Part shown: positions 21,158-31,509 of the stretch, in pieces
How positions within the stretch are numbered: the stretch's first letter is position 1
How the letters are laid out: each line of letters begins with the position of its first letter
Origin: Granulibacter bethesdensis CGDNIH1
Lineage (GTDB): Bacteria; Pseudomonadota; Alphaproteobacteria; Acetobacterales; Acetobacteraceae
Length of the DNA stretch: 64,000 bases
Assembly (NCBI RefSeq): GCF_000014285.2
Contig: NC_008343.2
Location: 832,501-896,500, forward strand
Reading direction: 5' to 3'
Program-made: the position numbers and the translations under genes
Notes under the pieces: model-generated
The model's database searches: none
What the model was told of the DNA's origin: nothing
What the model saw: only the letters and a program-made list of their open reading frames with translations

Positions 21158-22651
21158 TCAATGATGGGAGAAGTTTTTGGAAGCACCCTGCTTATGAACC
21201 CCGACCGGTCGGGATCCGGCCCGGATGATGGAGGTATGAGTATGGGGGAGTCTATTTGTTGGTATGTACGAAGCAGGATGGTGCGTAGAACGCATCAGGG
21301 AAGCAAGGAAGGACCGGCCCCATTTGACGGGGTCTTCCTGCTGTAGTCTCTGCCACAACGCTTCCCATCGCGCCCGGCGTTCGGCCAGAGGCATGGAGAG
21401 CGCCCGTGCAATCGTCTCGGCAAGTGAATCCTGATCATGAGGATTGACGATGAGCGCCTCCTCCAGATGATCAGCCGCACCGGCGAATCGGGAAAGGATC
21501 AGCACACCGGGGTCTTCCGGGCGCTGGGCGGCGATAAATTCCTTGGCGACCAGATTCATGCCGTCCCGCGCTGGCGTCACCAGCGCAACTTTGGCCAGCC
21601 GCATATAACCGGCAATAATCTCCCTCCGGCCAGCCTGCGTGACAAGGCGCAGAGGCTGCCAGTGCGGTGTGCCCATCTCTGCATTGATGGCCCCTGCTTC
21701 CCGCGTGACATCTTCTTTCAGTCGACGATAGGCCTCGACATCCTGACGTGAGGCAGCGGCAATCTGTAACAGGCTGGTCAGTTCGCGCCACTCTGGATGC
21801 CGAAGCAGAAACTGGCGATAGGCCCCGATTTTCTGCCGCAAGCCTTTGGTGGGATCGAGCCGATCAACCCCCAGAATCAGGGATTGCGTGCCCAGACTTT
21901 CCTGAAGGGCGCGATATTCCGGCCCTTCCATCGCGATGCTGGCGGTCTGTGCAAAACCGCGTGCATCAATGGCGGCAGGAAAGACACCGAGTCTGACGCG
22001 GTGCCCCTGCATGGTTTCCAGGGTGGGAGGTAAACCTTTTACAAGACCGGCCTGATGGGCGGCCTGACTGAAATGGTCCATATCGGAGGTGCTCTGGAAA
22101 CCAATCAGATCGGCTTGCAGCATCTCGCGTACCAACCCGTCCATGCCGGGTACGGTCTGAAGGGTTTCATGCATACAGAACGGAATATGCAGGAAAAAGC
22201 CGATCGGATTACGCAACCCTTTCTGGCGCAGCATGCCGGCCAGGGGCAGGAAATGATAATCGTGAATCCAGATGAAGTCGTCGGGTTTCAGCAGTGTGGA
22301 CACAAGGTCGGCGAAACGTTGGTTGACCGCCCGGTAAGTCGCTGCATCCTGCTGACGAAAGCGCACCAGATCGGGCATTCCGTGCAACAATGGCCAGAGA
22401 GTGCCGTTAGCGAAGCGATTATAAAATCCGTCATGCTCATGACGGCACAGATCGATGGTCGCGTAATCAACCTGCCCGTCAGCCTGATGGTGGATGGTAT
22501 CTTCCCCATCGTCACTGATCCGACCACTCCAGCCGAACCATAATCCTCCCTTGCTTTGCAGCAGACCCGACAAGGCGACAGCAAGCCCCCCAGCAAGCGA
22601 ATCGTTGCCTGGCAGCGGCACGCGGTTGGATATGACGACCAGACGACTCAT
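21158..22651 (-). CDS. otsA: trehalose-6-phosphate synthase
   Basis: A 497-aa GT20 enzyme joining UDP-glucose and glucose-6-phosphate. Visible family motifs are the N-terminal [10 protein letters not shown] with [41 protein letters not shown] and [12 protein letters not shown]. These cover acceptor and nucleotide-sugar contacts. The ATG at 22651 overlaps the treY stop (ATGA), which fixes the start. After the catalytic core there is an extra His- and Ser-rich tail of about 40 residues with no family match. The matching phosphatase gene otsB is not in this window, so trehalose release must rely on an enzyme elsewhere. It is the last gene of the seven-gene array. Confidence 0.94.
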   Translation of the reverse strand: MSRLVVISNRVPLPGNDSLAGGLAVALSGLLQSKGGLWFGWSGRISDDGEDTIHHQADGQVDYATIDLCRHEHDGFYNRFANGTLWPLLHGMPDLVRFRQQDAATYRAVNQRFADLVSTLLKPDDFIWIHDYHFLPLAGMLRQKGLRNPIGFFLHIPFCMHETLQTVPGMDGLVREMLQADLIGFQSTSDMDHFSQAAHQAGLVKGLPPTLETMQGHRVRLGVFPAAIDARGFAQTASIAMEGPEYRALQESLGTQSLILGVDRLDPTKGLRQKIGAYRQFLLRHPEWRELTSLLQIAAASRQDVEAYRRLKEDVTREAGAINAEMGTPHWQPLRLVTQAGRREIIAGYMRLAKVALVTPARDGMNLVAKEFIAAQRPEDPGVLILSRFAGAADHLEEALIVNPHDQDSLAETIARALSMPLAERRARWEALWQRLQQEDPVKWGRSFLASLMRSTHHPASYIPTNRLPHTHTSIIRAGSRPVGVHKQGASKNFSHH

Positions 22652-25503
22652 CCTGCCTCCAGCAGAGCGACAGGAAGGATATTGAACAGATCTTCCGCCC
22701 TTATCCGGGCAGGCAGAGCGTTCGTCTCCATCCCATCCAGCAGATTTTTGACCTTTCGGCCCTGAAACTGACGCGGTACGTGGATGAAAGTTCCTTTCCA
22801 TGACGTTGCCGGAACGGTCCACAGTTCTGACTGCGTCTGCTCCGCAAGGGGCAAGGAACCGTTGCTGCCAGAGTGAGGCTGAGCCGGGGAAGAGGAAAAA
22901 TCATCTTCATTTCGCAGCCGCACCGTCAGCCTTGTGACAGCTGTCAGCGCAGCACGTCCCTCATGCGCCCGAACAAAGGCAAGAATATGGCCGGATTGAG
23001 GCCCTTCCACCTTTAACGGCAGATAGGTTCCTGCTTCGAACAGGCCTGGTGCCCGGCGGCGCAAGCGCAAGGCAGCCGCCAGAATTGCCTGCTTGATATG
23101 TCCGTCATGCCAGTGCCCGGCCAGACTGGCTGCCTCTGCCTTGTTTTCATCCTGCAAAGCGGCCATGCGGGATGGAAAATCAACTGGTCGACGGTTATCA
23201 GGGTCGACCAGACTGAAATCCCAGAACTCTGCCCCCTGATAGAGATCGGGGATTCCGGGGGATGTCGCTTTCAGCAGAGTCTGCGACAGGCTGTTGCAGG
23301 CGCCTGCTGCCATGATACCGGATGCGAAAGCCGCCATGTCCTGTGCTACTTTTGCCGGGCGGTCCGGATTGAGCAGATCGGACAGAAAACTGCGGCAGGC
23401 GGATTCATATGCCTCATCGGGTGCAGCCCACTCGGAGTGGCGCTTGGCCTCCCGCAATGCTTTTTCCTGCCATGCCGCGATACGCTCGATGAAAATGGCC
23501 ATGCCTTCCCTGTTGTCGGGTGACAGGCCAAAGGGCCATGCGCCGATCAGCATCTGATACAGCATGGCCTCATCGGCTTCGTCGGGTGCCGGATGATGCT
23601 CGATCTCCCGTCGCAGGGGCGCGTTCAGGCGGCTCCACCGCATGACGGCGTTTTCCCAGATCTCTGGAAGTTCGGACAGAACCGCGATGCGTGCGCGTGT
23701 ATCCTCGCCACGTTTGTGGTCATGGGTGGCAGTGGCCAGCAGGCCGCGATGCCAGCGTTTGCGACGGTCCGTATTGGCGGCATGAAAGGCGGCTGGAGTC
23801 AGCGCGAATTGCTGCGGCTCGGCGCCGACTTCATTGCGGGACAGCAGGCGTCCATAGCGATAAAATGCCGTATCCTCCACCGATTTGGCATTGGTCGGGG
23901 CGGAAAGCTGTTGGAACCGTACCATGGCGCGTAACCATTCCTGACGCCTGGGTCCTGCCGGCACCTGCCGCAGCCCGCTGCCGGCCAGCCATCTTCCGAC
24001 CAGATCAAGCAGGCCGATATCAGCAGAGCGTACGGTTTTCCGGGCCCCGGCAATCGCCCAGTCCAACTCCCGCTCATCAGATTCCGCCATCCCTCCAAGC
24101 CCGGCATAGATACGATACACGTGGAAATGAACCAGAATTTCGACCAGTACCCGTCGGATGGCGGTGAGCGTATAATCCCGCGTATGTGGATCGCGGCGGG
24201 CAAGACGATGCAGGGCGGCAGCTGTGGCAAAGGTCTCGCTGGACAGGCTTTCGCGTAGAATTTGCCGTCTGGCCGCCTTGGCCTCATCCTCGAAATCACC
24301 GGGACGATGCGTGAGGCTGGTCCAGAAATGCGTCAGCGGCGCTTCTCCGTACGGATCATGCAGCAGGGCTGACACCTGACTCATGAAATCATAGCCGGTG
24401 GTGCCATCGGTCAGCCAGTCGGCAGGCAGTTTCTCATGCGGGGCGAGGATTTTCTCCACCCAGATCACCGGTTTAATATGTCGCAACTCCACCGGCCTGC
24501 TTTCCGTTGCGGCTTCAAGCCTGCGCCGCAGCTTCCGGCAATAGCCGCGAGGATCTGCCAGCCCGTCTACATGGTCGATCCGCAGCCCATCGATCAGCCC
24601 ACGCGTATAAAGGGAAAGCGTATACTCATGGGTTGCATCGAACACATGCGGCACTTCGACCCGAACCCCGGCAAGACCGTTGATGTCGAAAAACCGCCGC
24701 CAGTTGATCTCATCGGAGGCTGCCCGCCAGAAGCTCAGCCGGTAATGCTGCCGTTCCAGCAGGCGGTGCAGGCGTTCCCGCCCCGCCGGCTGATGAGGAT
24801 CGAAGGCGCGCAGGGCATGATCTATTCCGCTCCGCAGGGAAGGCTCGCGCAATTGCTGCCGCAAGTCTTCGACCTGCCGTCGGGTGCTGTCGCGGCCCGC
24901 AGGAAGTTCGGCGATGTCGCGGGCGATTTCCTCCAGCCGGCCACCTTCGGCGGACAAAATCGTCACATATTCCCGCGGGGTCACGGGAAAGCGGTGAGAC
25001 CCATAGCAGCTGATAAAAAGCCGCCCGTCCTGATCATCAAAATGAAGGGTGATATCGCCCTGGTCCAGAGCGTCGCCGTAGGGGCTGCCGAGAAAAGGTG
25101 CCAGTATACGACCGCGCAGGGATGAATCCGGTGGATCCCAGTCAATGTCAAAAAACTCGGCATAGGGGCTGGAGCGTCCCCATTCCAGCACGTCGAGCCA
25201 CCAGAGATTATCGGTGCCGCCGACCCCCATATGGTTGGGCACGATATCCAGGATCAAACCCATATCGTGCTGCCGTAAAGCAGCGACCATCGTTTGCAGC
25301 GCTGCCTCATCCCCGATTTCGGGGTTCAGCTGAGTGTGATCGACAATGTCGTAGCCGTGAGTCGATCCGGGACGCGCCTTCAGCAAAGGGGAGGCATAGA
25401 GATGGCTGATACCCAGACTGGCCAGATAGGGGACCAGTTTCGTGCCATCGGCGAGGGTGAAATCCTTGTGGAATTGCAGTCTGGCCGTGGCGCTGATGCT
25501 CAT
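22648..25503 (-). CDS. treY: maltooligosyltrehalose synthase
   Basis: A 951-aa GH13 enzyme that isomerises the reducing end of a maltodextrin to a trehalose unit. The N-terminal LGISHLYASPLLKARPGSTHGYDIVD is diagnostic. Catalytic regions are DIVPNHMG, GLRIDHVDGLADPRGY (nucleophile Asp), WVEKILAPHEKLP (acid/base Glu) and ATATHDHKRGEDTRAR. It overlaps both malQ upstream (ATGA) and otsA downstream (ATGA) by 4 bp, which implies translational coupling. It works with TreZ, encoded two genes upstream. At 951 aa it is longer than the 700-800 aa usual for the family, with insertions in the middle. Confidence 0.95.
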   Translation of the reverse strand: MSISATARLQFHKDFTLADGTKLVPYLASLGISHLYASPLLKARPGSTHGYDIVDHTQLNPEIGDEAALQTMVAALRQHDMGLILDIVPNHMGVGGTDNLWWLDVLEWGRSSPYAEFFDIDWDPPDSSLRGRILAPFLGSPYGDALDQGDITLHFDDQDGRLFISCYGSHRFPVTPREYVTILSAEGGRLEEIARDIAELPAGRDSTRRQVEDLRQQLREPSLRSGIDHALRAFDPHQPAGRERLHRLLERQHYRLSFWRAASDEINWRRFFDINGLAGVRVEVPHVFDATHEYTLSLYTRGLIDGLRIDHVDGLADPRGYCRKLRRRLEAATESRPVELRHIKPVIWVEKILAPHEKLPADWLTDGTTGYDFMSQVSALLHDPYGEAPLTHFWTSLTHRPGDFEDEAKAARRQILRESLSSETFATAAALHRLARRDPHTRDYTLTAIRRVLVEILVHFHVYRIYAGLGGMAESDERELDWAIAGARKTVRSADIGLLDLVGRWLAGSGLRQVPAGPRRQEWLRAMVRFQQLSAPTNAKSVEDTAFYRYGRLLSRNEVGAEPQQFALTPAAFHAANTDRRKRWHRGLLATATHDHKRGEDTRARIAVLSELPEIWENAVMRWSRLNAPLRREIEHHPAPDEADEAMLYQMLIGAWPFGLSPDNREGMAIFIERIAAWQEKALREAKRHSEWAAPDEAYESACRSFLSDLLNPDRPAKVAQDMAAFASGIMAAGACNSLSQTLLKATSPGIPDLYQGAEFWDFSLVDPDNRRPVDFPSRMAALQDENKAEAASLAGHWHDGHIKQAILAAALRLRRRAPGLFEAGTYLPLKVEGPQSGHILAFVRAHEGRAALTAVTRLTVRLRNEDDFSSSPAQPHSGSNGSLPLAEQTQSELWTVPATSWKGTFIHVPRQFQGRKVKNLLDGMETNALPARIRAEDLFNILPVALLEAG

Positions 25504-27512
25504 GAGGGGCGGCTTTTTTCCAATTCCTGCAAGCGATGCGACACGTCCGGGGAGTCGAACAATGCTTCCGCTGCTCCATTGAAACGACGGCGCCAGTTCG
25601 GATGTTCCCTGTAAGTCCCCGGAAGATTCGGCTGTTCGCGTAATCCGAGCGCATCTTCTATCGGCAACAGCACGAGGGTCGAGTTCGTACGGCCGATATG
25701 ACGGATCGCTGCATCCACGGCAGGGCTGGTATTATGTGCCTCGGGCGCATCGCCTTGAGCCGCGCCCGATGCCTGCATGGCACCCCACAGGGCTTGTCTG
25801 TCACGCTCGCGTTCTTCGTAACTGAGCCAGATAGCCGTGTCGTCACCCAGCAAGCCGAGTGACTTCCGGGTTTCCAGATCATGGCCGCTCCACCACCCCG
25901 CAACGGGGGCAAGGTCGTGCGTGCTGGTCATGGCGACGGCGGTGCGGGAATAATATTCAGGCGGTTTGAAGCCATGTTCTCCGCGCTCGAAATACAGCAC
26001 ACGCAATCCATGTACGGCACGGGCCTGAAGCGCGTCACTAAACCCTTCCGGTACGGTCCCCAGATCCTCGCCCAGGACCAATGCCTGATGCGCATGGCTT
26101 TCCAGCGCGATCAGGCGCAGCATATCCTGCAACGGAAAGCGCAGATAAGCGCCTTCGGTCGCGCGCGCGCCTTCCGGCAACACCCAAAGCCGGGCAATAC
26201 CCATCACATGATCGATCCGTACCCCGCCCGCATGGCGCAGGGCGGCGCGCAGCATTTCAATGAAAGCGCTGAATCCTTGCTCCATCAGACCGACGGGGGA
26301 GAAAGCCGTCAGGCCCCAATCCTGCCCCTGCGGACTGAGCAGATCGGGGGGTGCGCCTACGGACAGGCCGATCAGCGTTTCTTTCTGCCGGCTCCAGCAA
26401 TGACTGCCGCCTCCATCCGTGCCGACGGCGAGATCGGTGATCAGCCCGATCTCCATCCCGCTTTCCCGCGCAGCATGCTGGGCATGAGCCAGCCCACGCT
26501 CGGCCAGAAATTGCAGGAAGGCATGGAAATCGACTTCTTTTGCATGCTCGACTGCAAAACGCTGTACGGTGAGGGAGGCAGGGTGACGATACTCCTCCGG
26601 CCAGCTCCGCCAGTTCCAGCGGGACGGGTCGGTTCCGAAGAAATGCCCGTGCAGGGCTTCAAAACGGGCGTGGTCCTCCACCATTTTGCCAGGACCGGCC
26701 CGCCATGCGGTGAAGTCGGGATGGGTGCCGCCCAGCGCATCGAACAGGGCGCGATAGCGGCGCAGACGCAGACGCGTGGCGGCAGGCCAGTCAATCAGGC
26801 TGAGGCTTTCCAGATGCTGGCGCTCGGCCTCTCCTTCCGGGAAGGAAAAACCGTCCAGAAGACCGGCATCGTCGCCATGCAGCACATTGAGCGCAATACG
26901 GCTGGAGGGAGAATACGGGCTGAATCGGTCCGGATCGGCGCTGAACTGGGCATGGACCGGACTGATGCCGATCGCGTGCGCACCCTGCCGTGCGGCGGCG
27001 GGAGCAAAGCGGGCCAGCGCGGCGAAATCACCAATGCCCCCATCTCCTTCGCGGCGGAGGGCATAAAGCTGTGCTGCCACCCCCCAGCTTCCATGACGGG
27101 GGCGTTTGCACTCGGCCGGAGCATTGGCAATAGTGATGCGCTGTCCGGCTATTTCCAGACTGTGATAACCGGGTTCTTCAATGGGTGGCAGGCTTTCGCC
27201 AGGATTGAGTGTTCCGCTGCGGCGTGTGCCGTTCTCCAGCGTCAGTTCCCACGCGCCTTCCTGCTGCCCGAGCGAAATGGGCTGCCCCGCATCGGCGGTC
27301 ATCAGGGGAGGAAGATGCCGCCCGTCTTCCCGTGCCTGAAGAATGGCGAGGCTGTCCGCAATCTGGCCCGGACTGTCGCCGGGCAGTCCTATTGCCCGCA
27401 ATACGGCCCGCAATGTATCCGGGGAGACGGCATTATCATGTCCGAAAGCATCTCTGTACCAGGTAGATACTCCGGCACGGTCGGCAAGGCGATGGAGGTC
27501 TTCATCAATCAC
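25500..27512 (-). CDS. malQ: 4-alpha-glucanotransferase (amylomaltase)
   Basis: A 670-aa GH77 enzyme that disproportionates alpha-1,4-glucans. Motifs seen are GVRIDHVMGIARLWVLPEGA (nucleophile Asp), LGEDLGTVPEGF (acid/base Glu) and MTSTHDLAPVAGWW. The GTG at 27512 is taken as the start because it overlaps the treZ stop (GTGA), continuing the pattern of 4-bp overlaps in this operon. The longer in-frame reading to 27695 would lie inside treZ. Its place between treZ and treY suggests that it remodels the short maltodextrins left by those enzymes. Confidence 0.93.
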   Translation of the reverse strand: MIDEDLHRLADRAGVSTWYRDAFGHDNAVSPDTLRAVLRAIGLPGDSPGQIADSLAILQAREDGRHLPPLMTADAGQPISLGQQEGAWELTLENGTRRSGTLNPGESLPPIEEPGYHSLEIAGQRITIANAPAECKRPRHGSWGVAAQLYALRREGDGGIGDFAALARFAPAAARQGAHAIGISPVHAQFSADPDRFSPYSPSSRIALNVLHGDDAGLLDGFSFPEGEAERQHLESLSLIDWPAATRLRLRRYRALFDALGGTHPDFTAWRAGPGKMVEDHARFEALHGHFFGTDPSRWNWRSWPEEYRHPASLTVQRFAVEHAKEVDFHAFLQFLAERGLAHAQHAARESGMEIGLITDLAVGTDGGGSHCWSRQKETLIGLSVGAPPDLLSPQGQDWGLTAFSPVGLMEQGFSAFIEMLRAALRHAGGVRIDHVMGIARLWVLPEGARATEGAYLRFPLQDMLRLIALESHAHQALVLGEDLGTVPEGFSDALQARAVHGLRVLYFERGEHGFKPPEYYSRTAVAMTSTHDLAPVAGWWSGHDLETRKSLGLLGDDTAIWLSYEERERDRQALWGAMQASGAAQGDAPEAHNTSPAVDAAIRHIGRTNSTLVLLPIEDALGLREQPNLPGTYREHPNWRRRFNGAAEALFDSPDVSHRLQELEKSRPS

Positions 27513-29299
27513 GGAACATCCTCGGCGCTGGCTTCCTTGAACCATAGCGCGGTGGTGGCTACCGGCAACAGGGTGTGATTGGAGGATGGGTCGCGCGTAC
27601 TGAAAATGGCTTTTCCGGCTATCGGAGGCAGGGGAACCGGTTCTGTGCCGAGATTGATGCCGATACTCATGAGTGCGCCATCTCCCAGCTTCCACCGTGC
27701 CAGCAGGGCGCCCTGACCTAGAATATCAACCCCTGCGCTGCGTGTTCCTGCCAGGCGGGGCAGCAACAGAGTATGACGCAGTGACAGCAGTATCTGCCGG
27801 AATGCCAGTGCATCCCGCCCCTGCTGTGTCTGAGCAGCGCTAAAGTCGGGGATTGAGCGGGTAAAGGTCGTCTCGGCATTTGGGTCAGGGATATGCTCCC
27901 GTTTTTCCGGATCCTGAAAGGCGGAGAAATGTTTGAACTCAGCCCGCCGTCCTTCTCTGACGGCGTCGGCAAGTTCGTCGTGATGGTCAGTAAAAAACAA
28001 AAATGGTGTATGTGATTCCCATTCCTCGCCCATATAAAGCAGAGGTATTTGAGGCATAAGGATCTGCAACGCGGTAGCCGCCCGTAAGGCGTCATGATCC
28101 GTCAGGGTGATCAGACGCTCCCCCATGGCACGATTGCCGATCTGGTCATGATTTTGCAGGCAGATGATGAAAGCGGTCGTAGGCAGCCCATCGGCGGGAT
28201 GGCCACGATGCTGGCCGCTATGGCGTGATACTTCTCCCTGATAGGCGAAGCCGTCACTCAGACAACGTGCCAGAAGGTTGGTAGCATCCTCGAAATCTTC
28301 ATAATATCCTTCGGTTTCTCCGGTCAGCAGCACATGGAGACAGTGATGGAAATCGTCAGTCCATTGCGCGTCGTAATATGCGCCGTTCTTGGCCGGGCGG
28401 AGCAGGGGGGAAACATTGCCCTCATGTTCCAGCATCAGATGCACATGACGGTCTGATGGCGTGATTTGTTCCCGAATCAGGCGCGCCATGTCCGGCAAAA
28501 AAGATTGTGGCTCTATGGCATGGGTGGCATCGAAGCGAAGCCCGTCAAAGCGGAATTCGTTCAGCCAGTAAAGCGCGTTGTCGACGAAATAATCCTGAAC
28601 CTCCGACCGTGTAAAATCGATGGCGGCACCCCAAGGCGTATGTTTGCTTTCGTCAAAAAAATCTTTGGCATAAACATGGGCATAGGCACCATCAGGCCCG
28701 AAATGATTGTATACCACATCCAGATAGACCATCAGGCCCAGCCCGTGCGCAGTGTCTATCAAAGCTTTCAGATCGTCCGGGCTGCCATACGCCGTATCGG
28801 GGGCATAGGGTAGAACACCGTCATATCCCCAGTTTCTCGCTCCCGGAAAATCAGCCAACGGCATGAGTTCAAGAGCGGTGATCCCGATAGTTTTGAGGGA
28901 AGGCAGATAATCGACGATGCCTTTGAATCCGCCAAAAGCGCCTGGATGAAGTTCATAGAGAATGGCTTCATGCCATGGCCGGCCTTTCCATTCCGTATGC
29001 TTCCAGACATAGGTAGCGGGATCGGTGACGATGCTCCAGCCATGTACATCTCCGTCCTGACAGCGAGAGGCAGGGTCAGGAACAGCAAGCCCATCAGGCA
29101 GGATGAATTTATATCTGGTTCCGGCAGATGCACTCTGTTCATACTCATGCCAGCCGCCATCAAGGGCCTGCATCGGTACAGGATCATGACCCTGAATCTG
29201 GAGTGACATGAGGGTGATATCCGGTGCCCAGATGCGGAAACGGGTGATGTCGTCCTTTCGCATCACGCCATGTCTGGTGGGCCATTTATACCGCGCCAT
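27509..29299 (-). CDS. treZ: maltooligosyltrehalose trehalohydrolase
   Basis: A 596-aa GH13 enzyme that cuts trehalose from the chain end made by TreY. An N-terminal beta-sandwich (about 15-100) precedes the barrel. Typical segments are LYELHPGAFGGFKGIVDYLP, ALELMPLADFPGARNWGYDGV, GLRFDATHAI (nucleophile Asp), MLEHEGN (Glu) and CLQNHDQIGNR. It starts 5 nt after glgB stops and overlaps malQ by 4 bp. Confidence 0.95.
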   Translation of the reverse strand: MARYKWPTRHGVMRKDDITRFRIWAPDITLMSLQIQGHDPVPMQALDGGWHEYEQSASAGTRYKFILPDGLAVPDPASRCQDGDVHGWSIVTDPATYVWKHTEWKGRPWHEAILYELHPGAFGGFKGIVDYLPSLKTIGITALELMPLADFPGARNWGYDGVLPYAPDTAYGSPDDLKALIDTAHGLGLMVYLDVVYNHFGPDGAYAHVYAKDFFDESKHTPWGAAIDFTRSEVQDYFVDNALYWLNEFRFDGLRFDATHAIEPQSFLPDMARLIREQITPSDRHVHLMLEHEGNVSPLLRPAKNGAYYDAQWTDDFHHCLHVLLTGETEGYYEDFEDATNLLARCLSDGFAYQGEVSRHSGQHRGHPADGLPTTAFIICLQNHDQIGNRAMGERLITLTDHDALRAATALQILMPQIPLLYMGEEWESHTPFLFFTDHHDELADAVREGRRAEFKHFSAFQDPEKREHIPDPNAETTFTRSIPDFSAAQTQQGRDALAFRQILLSLRHTLLLPRLAGTRSAGVDILGQGALLARWKLGDGALMSIGINLGTEPVPLPPIAGKAIFSTRDPSSNHTLLPVATTALWFKEASAEDVP

Positions 29300-29304
29300 T
29301 GCGA

Positions 29305-31509
29305 TCAGCTTTCCGGCTTCAGAATGATGGTTGCCAGTGGTGGTAGCGTCAGTTGCAGGGATGCGGGATGGTGATGGCTGGGCGTTGCATCCGCCATGCG
29401 TCCCCCGCCATTGCCGGTATTGGAGCCGCCATAAATTCCCGCGTCCGTGTTGAGAATTTCCCGCCAGTATCCACCCTGCGGCACACCAATTCGATAATCA
29501 TGACGTGGTACGGGTGTCAGATTGCACACCACCAGAACCGGAGCATCGGAATCTGCTCCGTACCGCATATAGGCGAAAACGCTCTGCGTCCTGTCGTCGA
29601 TCACCAGCCATGAAAAACCATCCCACGCGCAATCCTTGCGATACAGGGCCGGTTCCGCGCGATACAGCATGTTCAGATCGGCCACCAGACGTTGAACACC
29701 CTGATGGTTCGGGCGGTCCAGCAGATACCAGTCGGTACCATGGCCTTCGCTCCATTCCTGTTCCTGGGCAATCTCGCCGCCCATAAACAGCAGCTTTTTG
29801 CCGGGATGCGTCCACATGAAGCCATAATAGGCACGCAGATTGGCAAAACGCTGCCATTCATCGCCCGGCATGCGCCCAAGCAAGGAACGTTTCCCATGCA
29901 CGACTTCATCATGCGAAAGCGGAAGAACAAATTTCTCGCTGAAGGCATAGACCAGTCCAAACGTCATCTGATCATGATGCCAGCTGCGATTGACGGGGTC
30001 TTCCTGCATATAATGCAGCGTGTCATGCATCCATCCCATGTTCCATTTATAGTCGAAGCCCAACCCGCCTTCATGGGCTGGTCTGGTAACACCCGGCCAT
30101 GCGGTGCTTTCCTCAGCGATCAGAACGGCGCCCGGTGCACGGGATTTCACAACAGTGCTGAGATGTTGAAGGAAACTGACGGATTCCAGATTTTCCCGGC
30201 CACCATACATGTTCGGTATCCATTCACCATGCTTGCGGCTGTAATCGCGATACAGCATGGAAGCGACGGCATCGACGCGCAGCGCATCAGCATGGAAATA
30301 AGTAAGCCAGTGAACTGCGCTGGAAATCAGGAAGGCCCGTACTTCATTGCGGCCCAGATTATAGATGTAGGTATTCCAGTCGTAGTGATAACCCTCGCGC
30401 GGGTCTTCATGTTCGTAAAGTGCGGTGCCATCGAAGCGGGCCAGCCCATGCGCATCAGTGGGAAAATGCGCAGGTACCCAGTCGAGAATAACGCCGATAC
30501 CCACTTCATGCAGTCGGTTCACCAGAGAAGCAAAGGATTCCGGTGTGCCGAGACGTGCCATCGGCGCAAACTGCCCGAGCGGTTGATAGCCCCATGAACC
30601 GCCGAACGGATGTTCCATGACCGGCAGAAATTCGACATGGGTAAAGCCCAGCGACTGCACATAGGGAATCAGCCGATCGGCAAGAGTGTTCCAGTCTCCA
30701 CATTTCGCCGGCATCCAGGAGGTTGGATGAACCTCATAAATCGAAATCGGCTGGTCAGCCGCCTGTAATCTGCCGCGCTGCTGCATCCATTGTTCGTCCG
30801 TCCACTGAAACGGAGCAGGGGAGGCGACGATCGAAGCCGTGGCAGGAGGAATTTCCGCATACCAGGCCACCGGATCGGCTTTCAAAGGTAAAAGCTCTCC
30901 GTTCGGGCCGAGCAATTCGTATTTATAGATCGTTCCTGCGGTCAGACCGGGAATGAACAGCTCCCATACCCCTGCCTCCACGCGTTTGCGCATGGGGTGG
31001 CAGCGGCCGTCCCAATGGTTGAAGCTGCCAATCACGGAGGCACGGGTGGCATTTGGCGCCCATACCGCGAAACGGACCCCTTCGACCTCCCGTCCGTCCG
31101 GACTGTGCATGGTGGTGACATGGGCACCCAAAACACGTCCTAGATCCTCATGCCGCCCTTCAGCCAGCAGGTAAACATCCAGATCGCCAAGCAGATTAGG
31201 AAAAACATAGGGATCATCTATGATATCCGTCCCGGTCGCGGTCACGATTTTCAGGCGGTAACCTGTCCTGCCCGGCAGACGGGCGGCAAAAATTCCGTCG
31301 CCATGCACACGGTGCAGTGTGGCGATCTCCTGTCCACTCTCCGGATTTATCGCCACCACGCTGGTGGCTTCAGGTTGGAAGCTGCGCAGGACCACACCCT
31401 CACGGGTGGTATGGATGCCCAATACGCTGAACGGATCGCCATGCCGGCCATGTATGATCGCGGTGGCTACATCGGGATGGATGAGGGTGTCTGGGTCCAG
31501 CGCATTCAT
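29305..31509 (-). CDS. glgB: 1,4-alpha-glucan branching enzyme
   Basis: A 734-aa enzyme of full length for a two-N-domain GlgB. It makes alpha-1,6 branches in glycogen-type glucan. The N1 domain (about 10-110) contains the [14 protein letters not shown] start, and the CBM48 domain (about 125-225) contains [20 protein letters not shown]. Catalytic regions are [31 protein letters not shown] and [15 protein letters not shown]. The gene starts directly after the treS stop with no spacer. In GlgE-type pathways GlgB branches the maltosyl chains that GlgE extends. Confidence 0.96.

Noticed and set aside
25881-27578. A 565-codon open frame on the plus strand opposite malQ, and similar long antisense frames opposite other genes
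   Set aside because: The minus-strand malQ has full catalytic motifs. Long antisense frames are expected from codon bias in GC-rich coding sequence and this one shows no domain.
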